A stretch of DNA of 64,000 nt from Thiobacillus denitrificans DSM 12475 (GCF_000376425.1 NZ_AQWL01000012.1:25548-89547), one strand, 5' to 3'; counted from the stretch's first letter, positions 33,752 to 43,374 are shown. Program-made: numbers and translations. The notes: generated from the letters alone by a model not told the origin.

Positions 33752-34143
33752 GGGTGGATCTCCCAGGCCGTGTAGATGCAACGGTCAGGCCGGTTCTCGA
33801 AGGTGTCGTACACCACACCATCGATTACCGCGAAAACGTGCTTGGCGACCCGACAGATGTAGCGGCCAGACCGGTACGTCTCGCAGAACGCCTGAGGATT
33901 CATTCGCCGTTGTCCCTTTGCGGCAGGGAAAGCAATCTTGCTGACGCAGGGCTGCGCATTGAGCCACTTCGCCAGGTCGAACCGTTGGCTGCATTTGCGG
34001 CCGGCGGTGGCCAGCCGATCGTAGGCCTCGTCGTATGGGATGGCGAGTGCCAGGGCGACGGCGCGAACCGTGCAGTCAACCTTTTGGCGGGGGCGCTTCG
34101 ATTGTGCGCGGCCCGCATCGTGGATAATCCATGGGTAACTCAT
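33748..34143 (-). CDS. Papain-like (C39-type) cysteine protease-fold protein, 131 aa
   Basis: The start at 34143 gives an exact ATGA overlap with the gene before it; an ATG 9 bp upstream is less likely. KVDCTVRAVALALAIPYDEAYDRL has the Cys at the start of a helix, as in papain folds. HVFAVIDGVVYDT supplies the His and Asp. Small proteins like this occur in phages and plasmids and may cleave peptides or isopeptides. Both catalytic residues are present, but the substrate is unknown. Confidence 0.65.
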   Translation of the reverse strand: MSYPWIIHDAGRAQSKRPRQKVDCTVRAVALALAIPYDEAYDRLATAGRKCSQRFDLAKWLNAQPCVSKIAFPAAKGQRRMNPQAFCETYRSGRYICRVAKHVFAVIDGVVYDTFENRPDRCIYTAWEIHP

Positions 34144-34454
34144 AGCGCGCACCCCGACATTTCTTCGGCGTGGTTTTGGCTCCGGCTTGCCCAGTAGCCG
34201 CTCGCAACCCTTCGAACGTTGGCCAGCGCTTCCCCGGGATTCTCAAGCTGCAAGCCGTAAATCGGGTCGCCAAATCGCCTCGCTTCGCGCTGTTCGTTGA
34301 GCTCGTCCGCCTGGGCTTTTGCTTCCAGCCAAGGAAGGCCCGTTCCAATGACTTTGCGTGAACTTCCAAACCCTGTGCTGAGGTATACCGTGTATCGCGC
34401 AACCGCTTGATGGCTTTCGCGGTACATTTTGAGGGCCTGGTCGGTTTCGCTCAT
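34140..34454 (-). CDS. Hypothetical protein, 104 aa
   Basis: Begins MSETDQALKMYRESHQAVARYTVYLSTGF. Helical first part, then a small beta/alpha region (GTGLPWLEAKAQADELNEQ) that resembles short plasmid 'conserved hypothetical' proteins. Overlaps the following start. No motif. Confidence 0.55.
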   Translation of the reverse strand: MSETDQALKMYRESHQAVARYTVYLSTGFGSSRKVIGTGLPWLEAKAQADELNEQREARRFGDPIYGLQLENPGEALANVRRVASGYWASRSQNHAEEMSGCAL

Positions 34455-34497
34455 GGTGCGTGACCCTCCTGTTCCGTTGCCTTGGTCAATCATTTTT

Positions 34498-35088
34498 CTA
34501 GCCTATTCCAGCACTTGGTACGGGACGGGACTTCCCGGTCTCGGCACAATGCTGCCTTATCTCGTCAAATTCCAGCCAGATCACGACACCTTCGAAGTCG
34601 ATCTTGTAACTTAGGTTCTCGTCATCCTCGTCTATCTTCAGGACAATGCCTTCGTCCCCGGTGTAAAGCCCGTGCTTTGCCATGTCGTCAACGACCGCGA
34701 TGACGTCGCCAATACTCAAGTACCCCTTATGCGCGTTTCCGCCGCCTTCCTCGGGCGTGTCGTCGTCAGGGAAAAAGTCGCGCAAGGACCTCTTCTTTTT
34801 GGCCCTTGTAGGCTTCTTGGGCAGCGGGTTGGCGAGACGGTGCATCCTGAAGTGCCTCAGCTCGGCGGCAGACACCTTGGGCAGGCCGCGCACCGCATCG
34901 TCCCAATGGGCCGCTCGATCCGGGTCTGCAATAAGTCGGGACAGGTAGTTCTCCGTGATTCCCCAACGGTAGGCGACATCAACGAGCCTCCAGCCGAAAC
35001 GCTCTATGTGCCGACGAAAGGCCCCTGGGGTGAGCCTCGATAATTCCTTGGCGTTACTTCCGTTGCTGTTCCTGATGTCTTGTGACAT
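34498..35088 (-). CDS. Helix-turn-helix protein with C-terminal SH3-like domain, 196 aa
   Basis: The first gene of the leftward operon. N-terminal LTPGAFRRHIERFGWRLVDVAYRWGITENYLSRLIAD is a clear Cro-like helix-turn-helix. The basic linker KKPTRAKKKRSLRDFF leads to GYLSIGDVIAVVDDM, GDEGIVLKID and DFEGVVIWLEFDEI, a small barrel like that of short mRNA or DNA adaptor proteins. Position suggests an operon regulator. Confidence 0.65.
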   Translation of the reverse strand: MSQDIRNSNGSNAKELSRLTPGAFRRHIERFGWRLVDVAYRWGITENYLSRLIADPDRAAHWDDAVRGLPKVSAAELRHFRMHRLANPLPKKPTRAKKKRSLRDFFPDDDTPEEGGGNAHKGYLSIGDVIAVVDDMAKHGLYTGDEGIVLKIDEDDENLSYKIDFEGVVIWLEFDEIRQHCAETGKSRPVPSAGIG

Positions 35089-35473
35089 TAAATTTGATAG
35101 GCCCCGGTTGCTATTCGTGGTGACTCATACCCGTCGCATTCCAAAAAACGGCCGACCCGCCCATTATCTATTTCATAGAAGACAGGTACGTCACTGGTAA
35201 GTCCTTGTCTTTATTACGGACTTGCCGATTATAGGCCAACGGCGGCCGCACAACACTACCTTTTTTCTGGACTCATTGTAGCTTCTAAATGACATTATTA
35301 CAATATTGTCGTTTACGGCTTGCAAATGATAATAAAATATGGATAATACATAACAGATATTACAAGCGTGGATCGTAGGCATTTCGCCGAAACGCACGAT
35401 TTGGGTATCAAGCGCGGAGCAGTCGATCTGTATGCTGTGTCTCCGTATAGACCGTGCAGAGCCAAGGTTGGCG
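35089..35473. other. Divergent intergenic region between the repair operon and ssb
   Basis: Low-GC stretch without a credible gene. A rightward promoter is plausible around 35310-35345 (TTGCAA, 18 bp, TAATAC in the segment TTGCAAATGATAATAAAATA onward). The region must also drive the leftward operon starting at 35088. No leader of the repeated family precedes that operon. Confidence 0.4.
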
Positions 35474-35525
35474 AAGCACAACGTAGCCGGCCGGGACGGT
35501 CGGTTTTATTGAAGGAGCATGTGAA
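35474..35525 (+). promoter_or_regulatory. Repeated leader element, divergent copy upstream of ssb
   Basis: GCACAACGTAG, hairpin CCGGCC/GGTCGG with one G-U pair, then a U-rich spacer and GAAGGAG eight bases before the ATG. The first element is stretched by two bases relative to GCAACG and the outer helix is not clear. Confidence 0.45.
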
Positions 35526-36086
35526 ATGGCAAGCGTGAACAAGGTGATCGTTGTTGGTAACCTGGGCCAAGACCCCGAGATGCGTTACCTCCCCTCGGGC
35601 GATGCGGTGGCGAATTTCTCCGTCGCTACCACGGATACGTGGAAAGACAAGGAAGGCAACAAGCAGGAAGCTACCGAGTGGCATCGTTGTTCGGTGTTTG
35701 GCCGCACCGCCGAGGTCTGTGGCCAATATCTCAAGAAAGGCAGCCAGGTTTACATCGAGGGCGGCCTGCGCACCCGGAAATACACCGACAAGGAAGGTAT
35801 CGAGCGCTACTCGACCGAGATTCGCGTCGATCAGATGAAGATGCTCGGAAGCCGTCAGGGCGGTGGTCAGGCTGATGGAGGCAACGCCCCGCGTCAGGCC
35901 CAGCCCAGTCGTAATCAGGGCCAAAACAATGGCGGCGGTCAGCGCCCTCAGGCGCAAGGCAGTGGTGGCAATGGGCGTCCTGCCAGCAGCGGGTTCGATG
36001 ACATGGACGACGACATCCCGTTTGGGTCAAACAGCATCGGCCATGACGTGATCTGGCGCAAGCTGAGCCGCACCCGCGTGGTTTAA
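35526..36086 (+). CDS. ssb: Single-stranded DNA-binding protein with extension beyond the acidic tip
   Basis: 186 residues. OB fold: [21 protein letters not shown], then [29 protein letters not shown] and [17 protein letters not shown] Gln/Gly-rich linker ends in [10 protein letters not shown], the conserved tip that recruits partner proteins. Here 20 more residues follow ([20 protein letters not shown]). In normal SSBs DDDIPF is the last thing translated, so this tail is unusual and may mask the tip or be removed. Confidence 0.95.
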   Translation: MASVNKVIVVGNLGQDPEMRYLPSGDAVANFSVATTDTWKDKEGNKQEATEWHRCSVFGRTAEVCGQYLKKGSQVYIEGGLRTRKYTDKEGIERYSTEIRVDQMKMLGSRQGGGQADGGNAPRQAQPSRNQGQNNGGGQRPQAQGSGGNGRPASSGFDDMDDDIPFGSNSIGHDVIWRKLSRTRVV

Positions 36087-36101
36087 GCGGTCGTTCAATG
36101 A

Positions 36102-36128
36102 CTCCGGTTGGCCGTGTGGCCGCCGGAG
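36102..36128 (+). repeat. Hairpin after ssb with CGUGU loop
   Basis: CTCCGG/CCGGAG with inner TTGGC/GGCCG and loop CGTGT. It belongs to the CNUGU-loop set but lacks a T-run, so it is not a classical terminator. Confidence 0.55.
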
Positions 36129-36163
36129 GTAGAGCCACACCTTATAAATGCACTGATCTAAAA

Positions 36164-36370
36164 ATGGTGAAATCTCATCAAGTTCTGTCCGGTGCCATGG
36201 TGCGCCGCCTCATGCGCAAAAACCGTGTCTCCATTGCCGGTCTCGCGGCGAAAAACCAGCTCACGCGAAAGCGCGTGCGCGAGGTGCGGAAGAACGGTAT
36301 TGAAGGATTTCTGGCTGAAGAATGGTGTTGTCTGATCACCGGGAAGAAGCCTGGCTGTCCGGCTGCGTAA
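36164..36370 (+). CDS. Small basic helix-turn-helix-like protein, 68 aa
   Basis: MVKSHQVLSGAMVRRLMRKNRVSIAGLAAKNQLTRKRVREVR could be a short helix-turn-helix; the C-terminus has WCCLITGKKPGC. TATAAAT lies 20 bp upstream of the ATG and there is no ribosome site, so the mRNA may be leaderless. DNA-binding role inferred. Confidence 0.5.
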   Translation: MVKSHQVLSGAMVRRLMRKNRVSIAGLAAKNQLTRKRVREVRKNGIEGFLAEEWCCLITGKKPGCPAA

Positions 36371-36397
36371 CGGAAGGACGACGAGAAGGAGATGGTT

Positions 36398-36712
36398 TTG
36401 CCCTACACAGTAACCCCTGAAGACATGTCGTCGATCACCGACGTGGAATTGGCATTCAGCACTGATCGTCTGCTCCCGGTCTGGGAAGACATCCCACCTG
36501 AATTCCGCACCGGCAACCTCTACACGAAACTGGCAGAGGCGATCTTCTTCGGGTGGGACTTGCCTACGTGCCAGATCGACATGAAAGCCGGTTTCGAACC
36601 TGAGGCACTCAACCGGACCGTACGGGCGCACCTGCAATCATTTGGCCCGAAACACCAACACAAGATCGCCGGAGTGGGATACATGATCGCGCAAGCGGCG
36701 GTACTGTGCTAG
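36398..36712 (+). CDS. Hypothetical protein, 104 aa
   Basis: The ribosome site AGAAGGAG ends at 36391. An ATG at 36392 would abut it directly, whereas the TTG at 36398 (followed by CCC TAC ACA) has the usual 6-bp spacing, so TTG is preferred. Sequence PYTVTPEDMSSITDVELAF, then GNLYTKLAEAIFFGWDLP, with no known motif. Lies just upstream of parE. Confidence 0.55.
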   Translation: MPYTVTPEDMSSITDVELAFSTDRLLPVWEDIPPEFRTGNLYTKLAEAIFFGWDLPTCQIDMKAGFEPEALNRTVRAHLQSFGPKHQHKIAGVGYMIAQAAVLC

Positions 36713-36792
36713 CGAGTGGAATGACAGGCGACTTGGCGGATTGAAATTGGCACCAAACAAAGAACACGATTGAGCGGAAGGACAGCGAGCAA

Positions 36793-38757
36793 ATGGCAAA
36801 GGACTACAGCGCAGCCTCGATCAAGGTGCTCAAAGGCCTTGAACCGGTCCGGGCCCGGCCCGGCATGTACACCCGGACCGACAACCCCCTCCACGTCATC
36901 CAGGAGGTCATCGACAACTCGGCGGACGAAGCCCTCGCTGGGCACGCTTCGCAAATTGGCGTCCGGTTGTGGCTGGATGGCTCCGTCACCGTCAGCGATG
37001 ATGGCCGCGGCATTCCCGTCGAACCTCACCCCCAGGAAAAAGAACCCACTGTTGTCGTGGTGCTGACCCGTCTGCACGCCGGCGGCAAGTTCGACAAAAC
37101 CACCGGCGAAGGGGCCTACGCATTCTCTGGCGGCCTGCATGGCGTTGGCGTGTCAGTGACCAATGCCCTCGCCTCTCGTCTTGCCGTGACGGTCAAGCGT
37201 GACGGCCACATCAACGAGGTCGAGTTCGTTGACGGCGGCAAGATTGGCAAAAAGCTCTCGGTGATCGGCAAATGCGCCAAGAAGGAAACCGGCACGACGA
37301 TCCGCGTCTGGCCCGACCCCGCTTTCTTCGAGTCAGCCAAGATCCCAGAGCGGGAGCTTGCGCGCCTGCTCCGCGCCAAGGCCGTTCTTCTGCCCGGGGT
37401 GACTTTCAGGCTGGAAATCGAGCGCCATGACAGCGTCGACGAGCGGGTTTTCTGCTACCAGGGTGGGCTGTCCGACTACCTGGCGGAGCAGGTGCCTCCG
37501 GATGATGCCGTCGTGCCCGTGTACGCGGGCGAGGCCTACGCCGACGGCAACAACGGATTTGCAAAAGGCGAAGGCGCGGCGTGGGCGGTGACCTGGTCGG
37601 ATTCCGCCACTTTTTCTGAGTCCTATGTGAACCTGATCCCTACCCTGCAAGGCGGAACTCACGAGGCGGGCCTGCGCGCCGGCGTGTTCGAGGCGGTCAA
37701 ATCCTTCGCCGAGCATCACGCCCTGTTGCCCCGCGGCGTTCAGCTGCGCCAGGAGGATGTGACGGGACGCATGTCCTTCGTGCTCTCCGCACGCCTACTC
37801 GACCCCCAGTTTCAGGGCCAGGTGAAGGAGAAGCTGAATTCGCGCGAGGCCGTGAAGCTGGTGTCGACCATGTGCCGAGACCCCTTCGAGGTTTGGCTCA
37901 ATGCCCACGTCGAGCATGGTAGGACCATAGCAGAGATGGCGGCCAAGGCGGCTGCAGCACGACTCAAATCTGCCCAGAAAACCGAGAAGAAAAAGACTTC
38001 CGGCGTGGCCGTGCTCCCGGGCAAGCTGTCCGACGCCGCCACGGACGACCCAACGATCCGCGAGCTGTTCCTCGTGGAAGGCGACTCCGCCGGCGGCAGC
38101 GCCAAGCAGGCGCGCGACAGGGAGACCCAGGCCATCCTGCCCTTGCGCGGCAAGGTAATGAATTCCTGGGAAACCGACCCCAATGCGCTCTACGCCAACA
38201 AGGAAATCCACGACATCGCGGTGGCCCTCGGTGTGGAACGGCATGGGCTGGACAGCAACCCAGACCTCTCAGGCCTGCGCTACCACAAGGTCGTGATCAT
38301 GACCGATGCAGACGTGGACGGTGCGCACATCTCCACCCTGCTGCTCACGCTCTTCTTCCGGCACTTCCCGAAACTCGTGGAGCTTGGCCATATCCATGTC
38401 GCGCAACCGCCGCTGTATCGGGTGGACGTGCCGGCGAAGGGCAAAAAACCGGCTCGACGGCTCTACGCACTCGATGATGGAGAGCTGGTTGCGATCAAGG
38501 ATCGTCTCTCGCTGGACGGATTCAAGCCAGAAGCCCTCGAGGTCGGTCGCTTCAAGGGTTTGGGTGAGATGAACCCGCCTCAATTGCGGGAAACCGCCAT
38601 GGACCCCGCGACCCGCCGCGTGCTGCCCGTGCTGGCCACGCCGGACGAAATGCGCGAGGCGCTGAAGCTCTTCGACATGCTGATGGGCAAGGGTGCAGCC
38701 AGTGAGCGCCGCGAGTGGATGGAAGCCAAGGGCAACCTCGTCGAGGCTGACATATGA
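36793..38757 (+). CDS. parE: Topoisomerase IV subunit B (ATPase)
   Basis: 654 residues, the ParE size class without the long GyrB insert. GHKL ATPase: VIQEVIDNSADEALAG (Glu38), SDDGRGIPVE (69-75), GGLHGVGVSVTNAL. The transducer domain follows, then the TOPRIM motif LVEGDSAGGSAKQARDR, PLRGK and DADVDGAHISTLL. C-terminal LGEMNPPQLRETAMDP. It would decatenate or relax plasmid DNA with the ParC encoded 1.1 kb downstream. Confidence 0.95.
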   Translation: MAKDYSAASIKVLKGLEPVRARPGMYTRTDNPLHVIQEVIDNSADEALAGHASQIGVRLWLDGSVTVSDDGRGIPVEPHPQEKEPTVVVVLTRLHAGGKFDKTTGEGAYAFSGGLHGVGVSVTNALASRLAVTVKRDGHINEVEFVDGGKIGKKLSVIGKCAKKETGTTIRVWPDPAFFESAKIPERELARLLRAKAVLLPGVTFRLEIERHDSVDERVFCYQGGLSDYLAEQVPPDDAVVPVYAGEAYADGNNGFAKGEGAAWAVTWSDSATFSESYVNLIPTLQGGTHEAGLRAGVFEAVKSFAEHHALLPRGVQLRQEDVTGRMSFVLSARLLDPQFQGQVKEKLNSREAVKLVSTMCRDPFEVWLNAHVEHGRTIAEMAAKAAAARLKSAQKTEKKKTSGVAVLPGKLSDAATDDPTIRELFLVEGDSAGGSAKQARDRETQAILPLRGKVMNSWETDPNALYANKEIHDIAVALGVERHGLDSNPDLSGLRYHKVVIMTDADVDGAHISTLLLTLFFRHFPKLVELGHIHVAQPPLYRVDVPAKGKKPARRLYALDDGELVAIKDRLSLDGFKPEALEVGRFKGLGEMNPPQLRETAMDPATRRVLPVLATPDEMREALKLFDMLMGKGAASERREWMEAKGNLVEADI

Positions 38758-38809
38758 CCGGGGATTTAGGCAGGCAAATTGGCGCCACCCGCACAACACA
38801 CTAACTGAA

Positions 38810-39130
38810 ATGGACAACAGCAATATGCCATCGATCGATTTTTCCCAGAGCGAACTCGTCGAGATCAGCGACGCCATTACTGAAATGATTCGGAAGACGC
38901 TGGCCGACGGCGATGCCGAAATGCACGAAAAGAAGTACGGCACGCTGACGCTGCTGCAGGAAGCGCAAGGAAAGATCATGCCGGTCGCCTTCGGATTTCA
39001 TCCCGATGAAACGATGTGGGGGCCGGAACAGACGAAACGCATCGTCAAGGTCCGCCAGAGACAGGGACTTCCTGACAAGGCAACCGAAACCGAACGGAAA
39101 ATGTGGGCAGCAACCGTAAGCCGCCGGTAG
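38810..39130 (+). CDS. Hypothetical protein, 106 aa
   Basis: Begins MDNSNMPSIDFSQSELVEISDAITEMIRKTLADGD. A helical N-terminus and a basic C-terminus (RIVKVRQRQGLPDKATETERKMW). In the operon between parE and the dUTPase. No motif recognised; possibly a topoisomerase accessory, which is only a guess from position. Confidence 0.55.
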   Translation: MDNSNMPSIDFSQSELVEISDAITEMIRKTLADGDAEMHEKKYGTLTLLQEAQGKIMPVAFGFHPDETMWGPEQTKRIVKVRQRQGLPDKATETERKMWAATVSRR

Positions 39131-39174
39131 GCACTGGCCGGCTCCACTATCAGTCGAAGAAAAGGCTCAACACA

Positions 39175-39861
39175 ATGAGAATCAGTCGAGAACAAATTAC
39201 TTCCATGCTGGAATTGCAGTCCGGGATGAACGCCAAGGTCAACAGCGCCTGGCTGGAAGCAGGCTATCCCTACTTGCGCGCCGTGGTGGTAGAAGGCGGC
39301 GAGGCCATGGAACACCAGGGTTGGAAATGGTGGAAACATCAGGAAACCGATTTGCCCCAGGTCCAGATGGAATTGGTGGATACGTGGCATTTTCTGCTAT
39401 CGGCCATCCTCATCGAGTCGCGTGGGGATATCGAAGCTGCAACGGAATGGGTGGACAAGCGCATCGCCGCCCTGGACGGTCCAGACGGCCGCAAGGCTTG
39501 GATCTTTGACAAGGAATACCGCCTCGACAGCCTGGGCCTTATCGACAAGCTGGAACTCATGATCGGCTTCTCGGTGTTCCGCAAGATCAGCATCCCGCTT
39601 TTCAACGCCATCCTCGAAGACTGCTCGATGGACTGGAACGAGCTCTACCGCCAGTACATCGGCAAGAACGTGCTCAATTTCTTCCGGCAGGACCACGGCT
39701 ACAAGACCGGAAGCTACCGCAAGCACTGGCATGACGGGCGCGAAGACAACGAGCACCTGGTCGAGGTGATCGACGAGATTGTCGATGTCAGCGATGGCTA
39801 CCGGGACAGGCTCTATTCCGCACTGAAAGTGCGTTACGAGATTGGAGGTCAGGGGCAATGA
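39175..39861 (+). CDS. All-alpha dUTP diphosphatase (dimeric type)
   Basis: 228 residues. [21 protein letters not shown] followed by [12 protein letters not shown] gives the ExxE...ExxD magnesium site of the all-alpha NTP pyrophosphohydrolases. [16 protein letters not shown] and [10 protein letters not shown] fit the dUTPase branch. It removes dUTP and yields dUMP for thymidylate synthesis, which fits with the ribonucleotide reductase elsewhere on the plasmid. Overlaps parC by 4 bp. Confidence 0.8.
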   Translation: MRISREQITSMLELQSGMNAKVNSAWLEAGYPYLRAVVVEGGEAMEHQGWKWWKHQETDLPQVQMELVDTWHFLLSAILIESRGDIEAATEWVDKRIAALDGPDGRKAWIFDKEYRLDSLGLIDKLELMIGFSVFRKISIPLFNAILEDCSMDWNELYRQYIGKNVLNFFRQDHGYKTGSYRKHWHDGREDNEHLVEVIDEIVDVSDGYRDRLYSALKVRYEIGGQGQ

Positions 39862-42239
39862 TCCAGGCTGAGGACATGATCACGCTGGACCTTTTCGGGG
39901 ATTCTGACGACAGCGCAGGGCAGCCCCCTGCCCCGCCGTCAGCGAATGACGGCGGTTTCGGTGGAGGGGACAGCCTCCCCCTGGGGGCCTATGCGGAACG
40001 CTGCTACCTCGCCTACGCCATGAGCGTGGTGAAGGGCCGTGCGCTGCCCAATGTCGAGGACGGCATGAAGCCTGTGCAGCGCCGGATTCTGTACGCCATG
40101 CGCGAGATGGGCCTGGGCTCGAACACCAAGCACGTGAAGTCTGCCCGGGTAGTGGGCGATGTGATCGGCAAGCTGCATCCCCACGGCGACCAGTCGGTCT
40201 ACGACGCCATGGTCCGGATGGCACAAGGATTCACTCTGCGCTATCCCTTGATCGATGGCCAGGGCAATTTCGGGTCGCGCGACGGAGACGGTGCGGCGGC
40301 CATGCGCTACACGGAAAGCCGCCTCACCCCGATCGCCGAACTGCTTTTGTCCGAAATCGATATGGGCACGGTCGATTTCGTGCCCAATTACGACGGTGCC
40401 TTTAAGGAGCCTGCCCTGCTCCCGGCGCGGCTGCCGATGCTGCTGGCGAACGGCGCATCAGGCATTGCCGTGGGGATGGCCACCGAGGTCCCGCCCCACA
40501 ACCTCCGGGAACTGGGGTCGGCCGCGATCGCCATCCTCAAGAAGCCGAGCATTTCACTGGATGGGGTGCTGGCCCATGTGCCCGGCCCCGATTTCCCGGG
40601 CGGCGGACAGATCATCACGTCGGCAGCCGACCTGCGCGCCATCTATGAGTCCGGACGCGGGAGCGTGCGTGTTCGTGCGCGCTGGACGGTGGAACAGCTC
40701 GCCCGTGGCCAGTGGCGAATCGTCGTCACCGAACTGCCGCCGGCGGTATCCACGGCCCAGGTGCTGACCCAGATCGAGGCGCTGGCCAACCCGCAGCCCA
40801 AGGCGGGCAAGAAGGATCTGTCGCCGGAACAGAAGAACCTCAAGCAGGCGACCCTTGCGCTGCTGGAAAACACGCGCGACGAATCGGATGAGCAAAACCC
40901 GGTGCGCCTGGTCATGGAGCCGAACTCCCGCAACCAGGACCCTGAAGCATTCATGCGCTTCTTCCTCGCTCAGACCGGGCTGGAAACGAATGTGCCGGTC
41001 AACCTCACGGTGATCGGACGCGACGGCCGTCCAGGCCAGAAAGGGCTGGTAGCGCTTGTTGCCGAATGGGCGGGCTTCCGGGTCTACACGGTGCGCCGGC
41101 GCAGCCAGTACCGGCTCGAACTCGTGAACCGGCGTATCCACATTCTGGAAGGCCGCATGATCGTCTTCCTGAACATTGACGAGGTGATCCGGGTGATCCG
41201 GGAATCGGACGACCCCAAGGCCGACCTGATGGCCGCCTTCAGTCTCACGGAGGTGCAGGCCGAGGATATTCTGGAGATCCGTCTGCGCCAGCTGGCCCGG
41301 CTCGAAGGCATCAAGATCGAAAAGGAGCTCAAGGAGCTCAAAGCGGAGGGGAAAGACCTCAACCAGATCCTGGGCGACCCGGATGCGCTGACGTCCCTCG
41401 TGATCGAGGAAATCCGGGCCGACATGAAGAAGTACGGCGACGATCGACGCACCCTGATCGAGGAATCCCAGTCCATCACCGCCTCTGCTGCAAGCGAGGA
41501 ATCCATCGTCGACGAGCCGGTGACGGTGATCGTGTCCCGCAACGGCTGGCTGCGCACCAGGCAAGGCCACGGAATCGACAGGACTTCCATCCAGTACAAG
41601 ACCGGCGACAGCGAAATGGCCGTGATCGAAACACGGACGGTAAACCCGCTTGTCCTGCTCGACAGCGCTGGGCGCACCTACACGCTTCGAATCACCGACC
41701 TGCCCTCGGGGCGCGGCGATGGCGTGCCTTTCACGAGTCTTGTCGAACTGGCCAAGGGGGCAAAGCTGGTCTTCGCCCTATCCGCGTCCGCTGAATCACG
41801 ATGGCTGGTGTCCACGACGGTCGGCTATGGGTTCATCGCCAAGTGTGCTGACATGGTTTCGCGGCAGCGCGCCGGCAAGGCTTTCCTTACGGTCGATGAT
41901 GGCCATACCCCCCTCCCCCCGGCGCCAACCACGGGCGGTTGGGTTGCGGTTGCTGCCTCCAGCGGCAAGGCGCTTGTCTTTGCCATCGAGGAGGTGAAGG
42001 AAGGCAGTGGCGGCAAGGGCGTGCAGCTGATCAAGCTCGACGATGACGAGAGGATGACCGCACTCGCCGTGTTTGACGGACAGACACTTATTGCGGAAGG
42101 AGCCGCCAAGGGCAAGCGCGGCGGCAGCCTCAAGCTCTCAGGAGAAAGCCTGGAGCGCTACCGGATCCACCGGGCCAAGAAGGGGTGCCTCCTCGAAAAA
42201 GGCATGGTGGCGAGCAATCTTTCCGGAAAGGAAACCTGA
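39858..42239 (+). CDS. parC: Topoisomerase IV subunit A with Gln at the quinolone Ser83 position
   Basis: 793 residues. [20 protein letters not shown], then [16 protein letters not shown] and the winged-helix region [19 protein letters not shown]. The catalytic tyrosine is Tyr151 in [10 protein letters not shown]. The C-terminal part has several beta-pinwheel blades ([18 protein letters not shown] onward). In GyrA numbering the Ser83 place is Gln112 here, while the acid at 87 (Asp116) is kept. The start codon overlaps the dUTPase stop. Confidence 0.95.
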   Translation: MIQAEDMITLDLFGDSDDSAGQPPAPPSANDGGFGGGDSLPLGAYAERCYLAYAMSVVKGRALPNVEDGMKPVQRRILYAMREMGLGSNTKHVKSARVVGDVIGKLHPHGDQSVYDAMVRMAQGFTLRYPLIDGQGNFGSRDGDGAAAMRYTESRLTPIAELLLSEIDMGTVDFVPNYDGAFKEPALLPARLPMLLANGASGIAVGMATEVPPHNLRELGSAAIAILKKPSISLDGVLAHVPGPDFPGGGQIITSAADLRAIYESGRGSVRVRARWTVEQLARGQWRIVVTELPPAVSTAQVLTQIEALANPQPKAGKKDLSPEQKNLKQATLALLENTRDESDEQNPVRLVMEPNSRNQDPEAFMRFFLAQTGLETNVPVNLTVIGRDGRPGQKGLVALVAEWAGFRVYTVRRRSQYRLELVNRRIHILEGRMIVFLNIDEVIRVIRESDDPKADLMAAFSLTEVQAEDILEIRLRQLARLEGIKIEKELKELKAEGKDLNQILGDPDALTSLVIEEIRADMKKYGDDRRTLIEESQSITASAASEESIVDEPVTVIVSRNGWLRTRQGHGIDRTSIQYKTGDSEMAVIETRTVNPLVLLDSAGRTYTLRITDLPSGRGDGVPFTSLVELAKGAKLVFALSASAESRWLVSTTVGYGFIAKCADMVSRQRAGKAFLTVDDGHTPLPPAPTTGGWVAVAASSGKALVFAIEEVKEGSGGKGVQLIKLDDDERMTALAVFDGQTLIAEGAAKGKRGGSLKLSGESLERYRIHRAKKGCLLEKGMVASNLSGKET

Positions 42240-42242
42240 TCC

Positions 42243-43256
42243 ATGGCCGCGAAAAAGCTACCGGCGAGTTTTCATGCCGAGGCAGGACGGCTGCAATCGG
42301 TCCATACGGACACACGCTTGCTGGCCAATGCGATCGCTACCCTCCTCTGGCAGTACGGCGAGAAGCCGAGCCCGCAAAAGGTGCTGCAGTACGCAGGTCA
42401 GGGTTCCATGGCCACCATCCACGACGAATTGAACAAGTGGTGGGACGCCTTGCGAGAGCGGGATATGGTGAGGATCAACAATCCCACCGTGCCGCAGGAC
42501 CTCAACGACATGGCAGGCAGGCTCCTGGGTGCCATGTGGGAGGAGTGCATGGCGCGTGCCAACGCTTCCCTGGAGGACCAGCGCCAGCAAGCAACAACCC
42601 TGGTGTCGGTCGCCGAGGACCGCGCTCAGGCGGCCGAGGACGAAGCACTTCGTCAAAAGCAGGCCGCGGAAGAAGCCACCAAACTGCGCGAGGGCGCGGA
42701 ACAGGCGCTTGCGGTCGAGCGTGCTGCCAAGGATTCCGCTTTGGCCGGTCAGGAGGAATGGCGCCAGAAAGCCGAAGCGACCAACGTAGAGATGGAACGG
42801 CTGCGCGGCCTGCATGCCAAGGAATTGTCGGAAGCACGCGCTGATTTCACAAAACAGCTTGATGCAATGCGGCAATCGCTGAAGGATGCTGAATTCCAAT
42901 ACAACGAGATGCGCAAGCAGAACATGGTTGAGATGGATGCCATGCGGACCCGTGCCATTGAACTTCGAGAGGCTACTCAGAAGGCCGAAAAGGCACTTGC
43001 CGCGGCGCAAGACAACGAGCGCTCACTCTACAGGCAGCAGAACGAGCTAAACGACAAGATCACCGTGTTGTCACGGAAAAACGGTGAGCTTGCAGCACGT
43101 CTGGAAACCGCCCAGGCAGACACCACCCGTCTTAAAAAAGACTCCGAGACTCGCCATCAGGAGCAACAAGGCTTGATCGAGATGTTGCGAAATCAGCTTG
43201 AGCAGTTGATGCCGGCGGCTGAGTTGCGTGAGCTTCTCAAGGGAATCAAGCAATAG
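42243..43256 (+). CDS. kfrA: KfrA-like coiled-coil DNA-binding protein
   Basis: 337 residues. The N-terminal 100 form the KfrA DNA-binding domain (RLLANAIATLLWQYGEKPSPQKVLQYAG, then SMATIHDELNKWWDAL). About 210 residues of unbroken coiled coil follow (from RANASLEDQRQQATTLV). KfrA proteins form filaments on plasmid DNA and help stable inheritance and partition. Starts 3 bp after parC. Confidence 0.88.
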   Translation: MAAKKLPASFHAEAGRLQSVHTDTRLLANAIATLLWQYGEKPSPQKVLQYAGQGSMATIHDELNKWWDALRERDMVRINNPTVPQDLNDMAGRLLGAMWEECMARANASLEDQRQQATTLVSVAEDRAQAAEDEALRQKQAAEEATKLREGAEQALAVERAAKDSALAGQEEWRQKAEATNVEMERLRGLHAKELSEARADFTKQLDAMRQSLKDAEFQYNEMRKQNMVEMDAMRTRAIELREATQKAEKALAAAQDNERSLYRQQNELNDKITVLSRKNGELAARLETAQADTTRLKKDSETRHQEQQGLIEMLRNQLEQLMPAAELRELLKGIKQ

Positions 43257-43325
43257 TCGCCTGAGCATCCATTTTTCAGGCATCGGAATAAGTGGCCGAA
43301 TTGTTAAGCTAGTGAAAGGGAGTGA

Positions 43326-43345
43326 TTTGAGTAATTGAGTAACTC
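43326..43345. repeat. TGAGTAATTGAGTAACTCA boxes upstream of rhs
   Basis: TTTGAGTAATTGAGTAACTC lies 30 bp upstream of the Rhs start. It matches the boxes in the second par operon at 24967-25067 and 25709-25725. Confidence 0.5.
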
Positions 43346-43374
43346 AAGTTTCCTAGCCACCGACAAAGCCAAAA

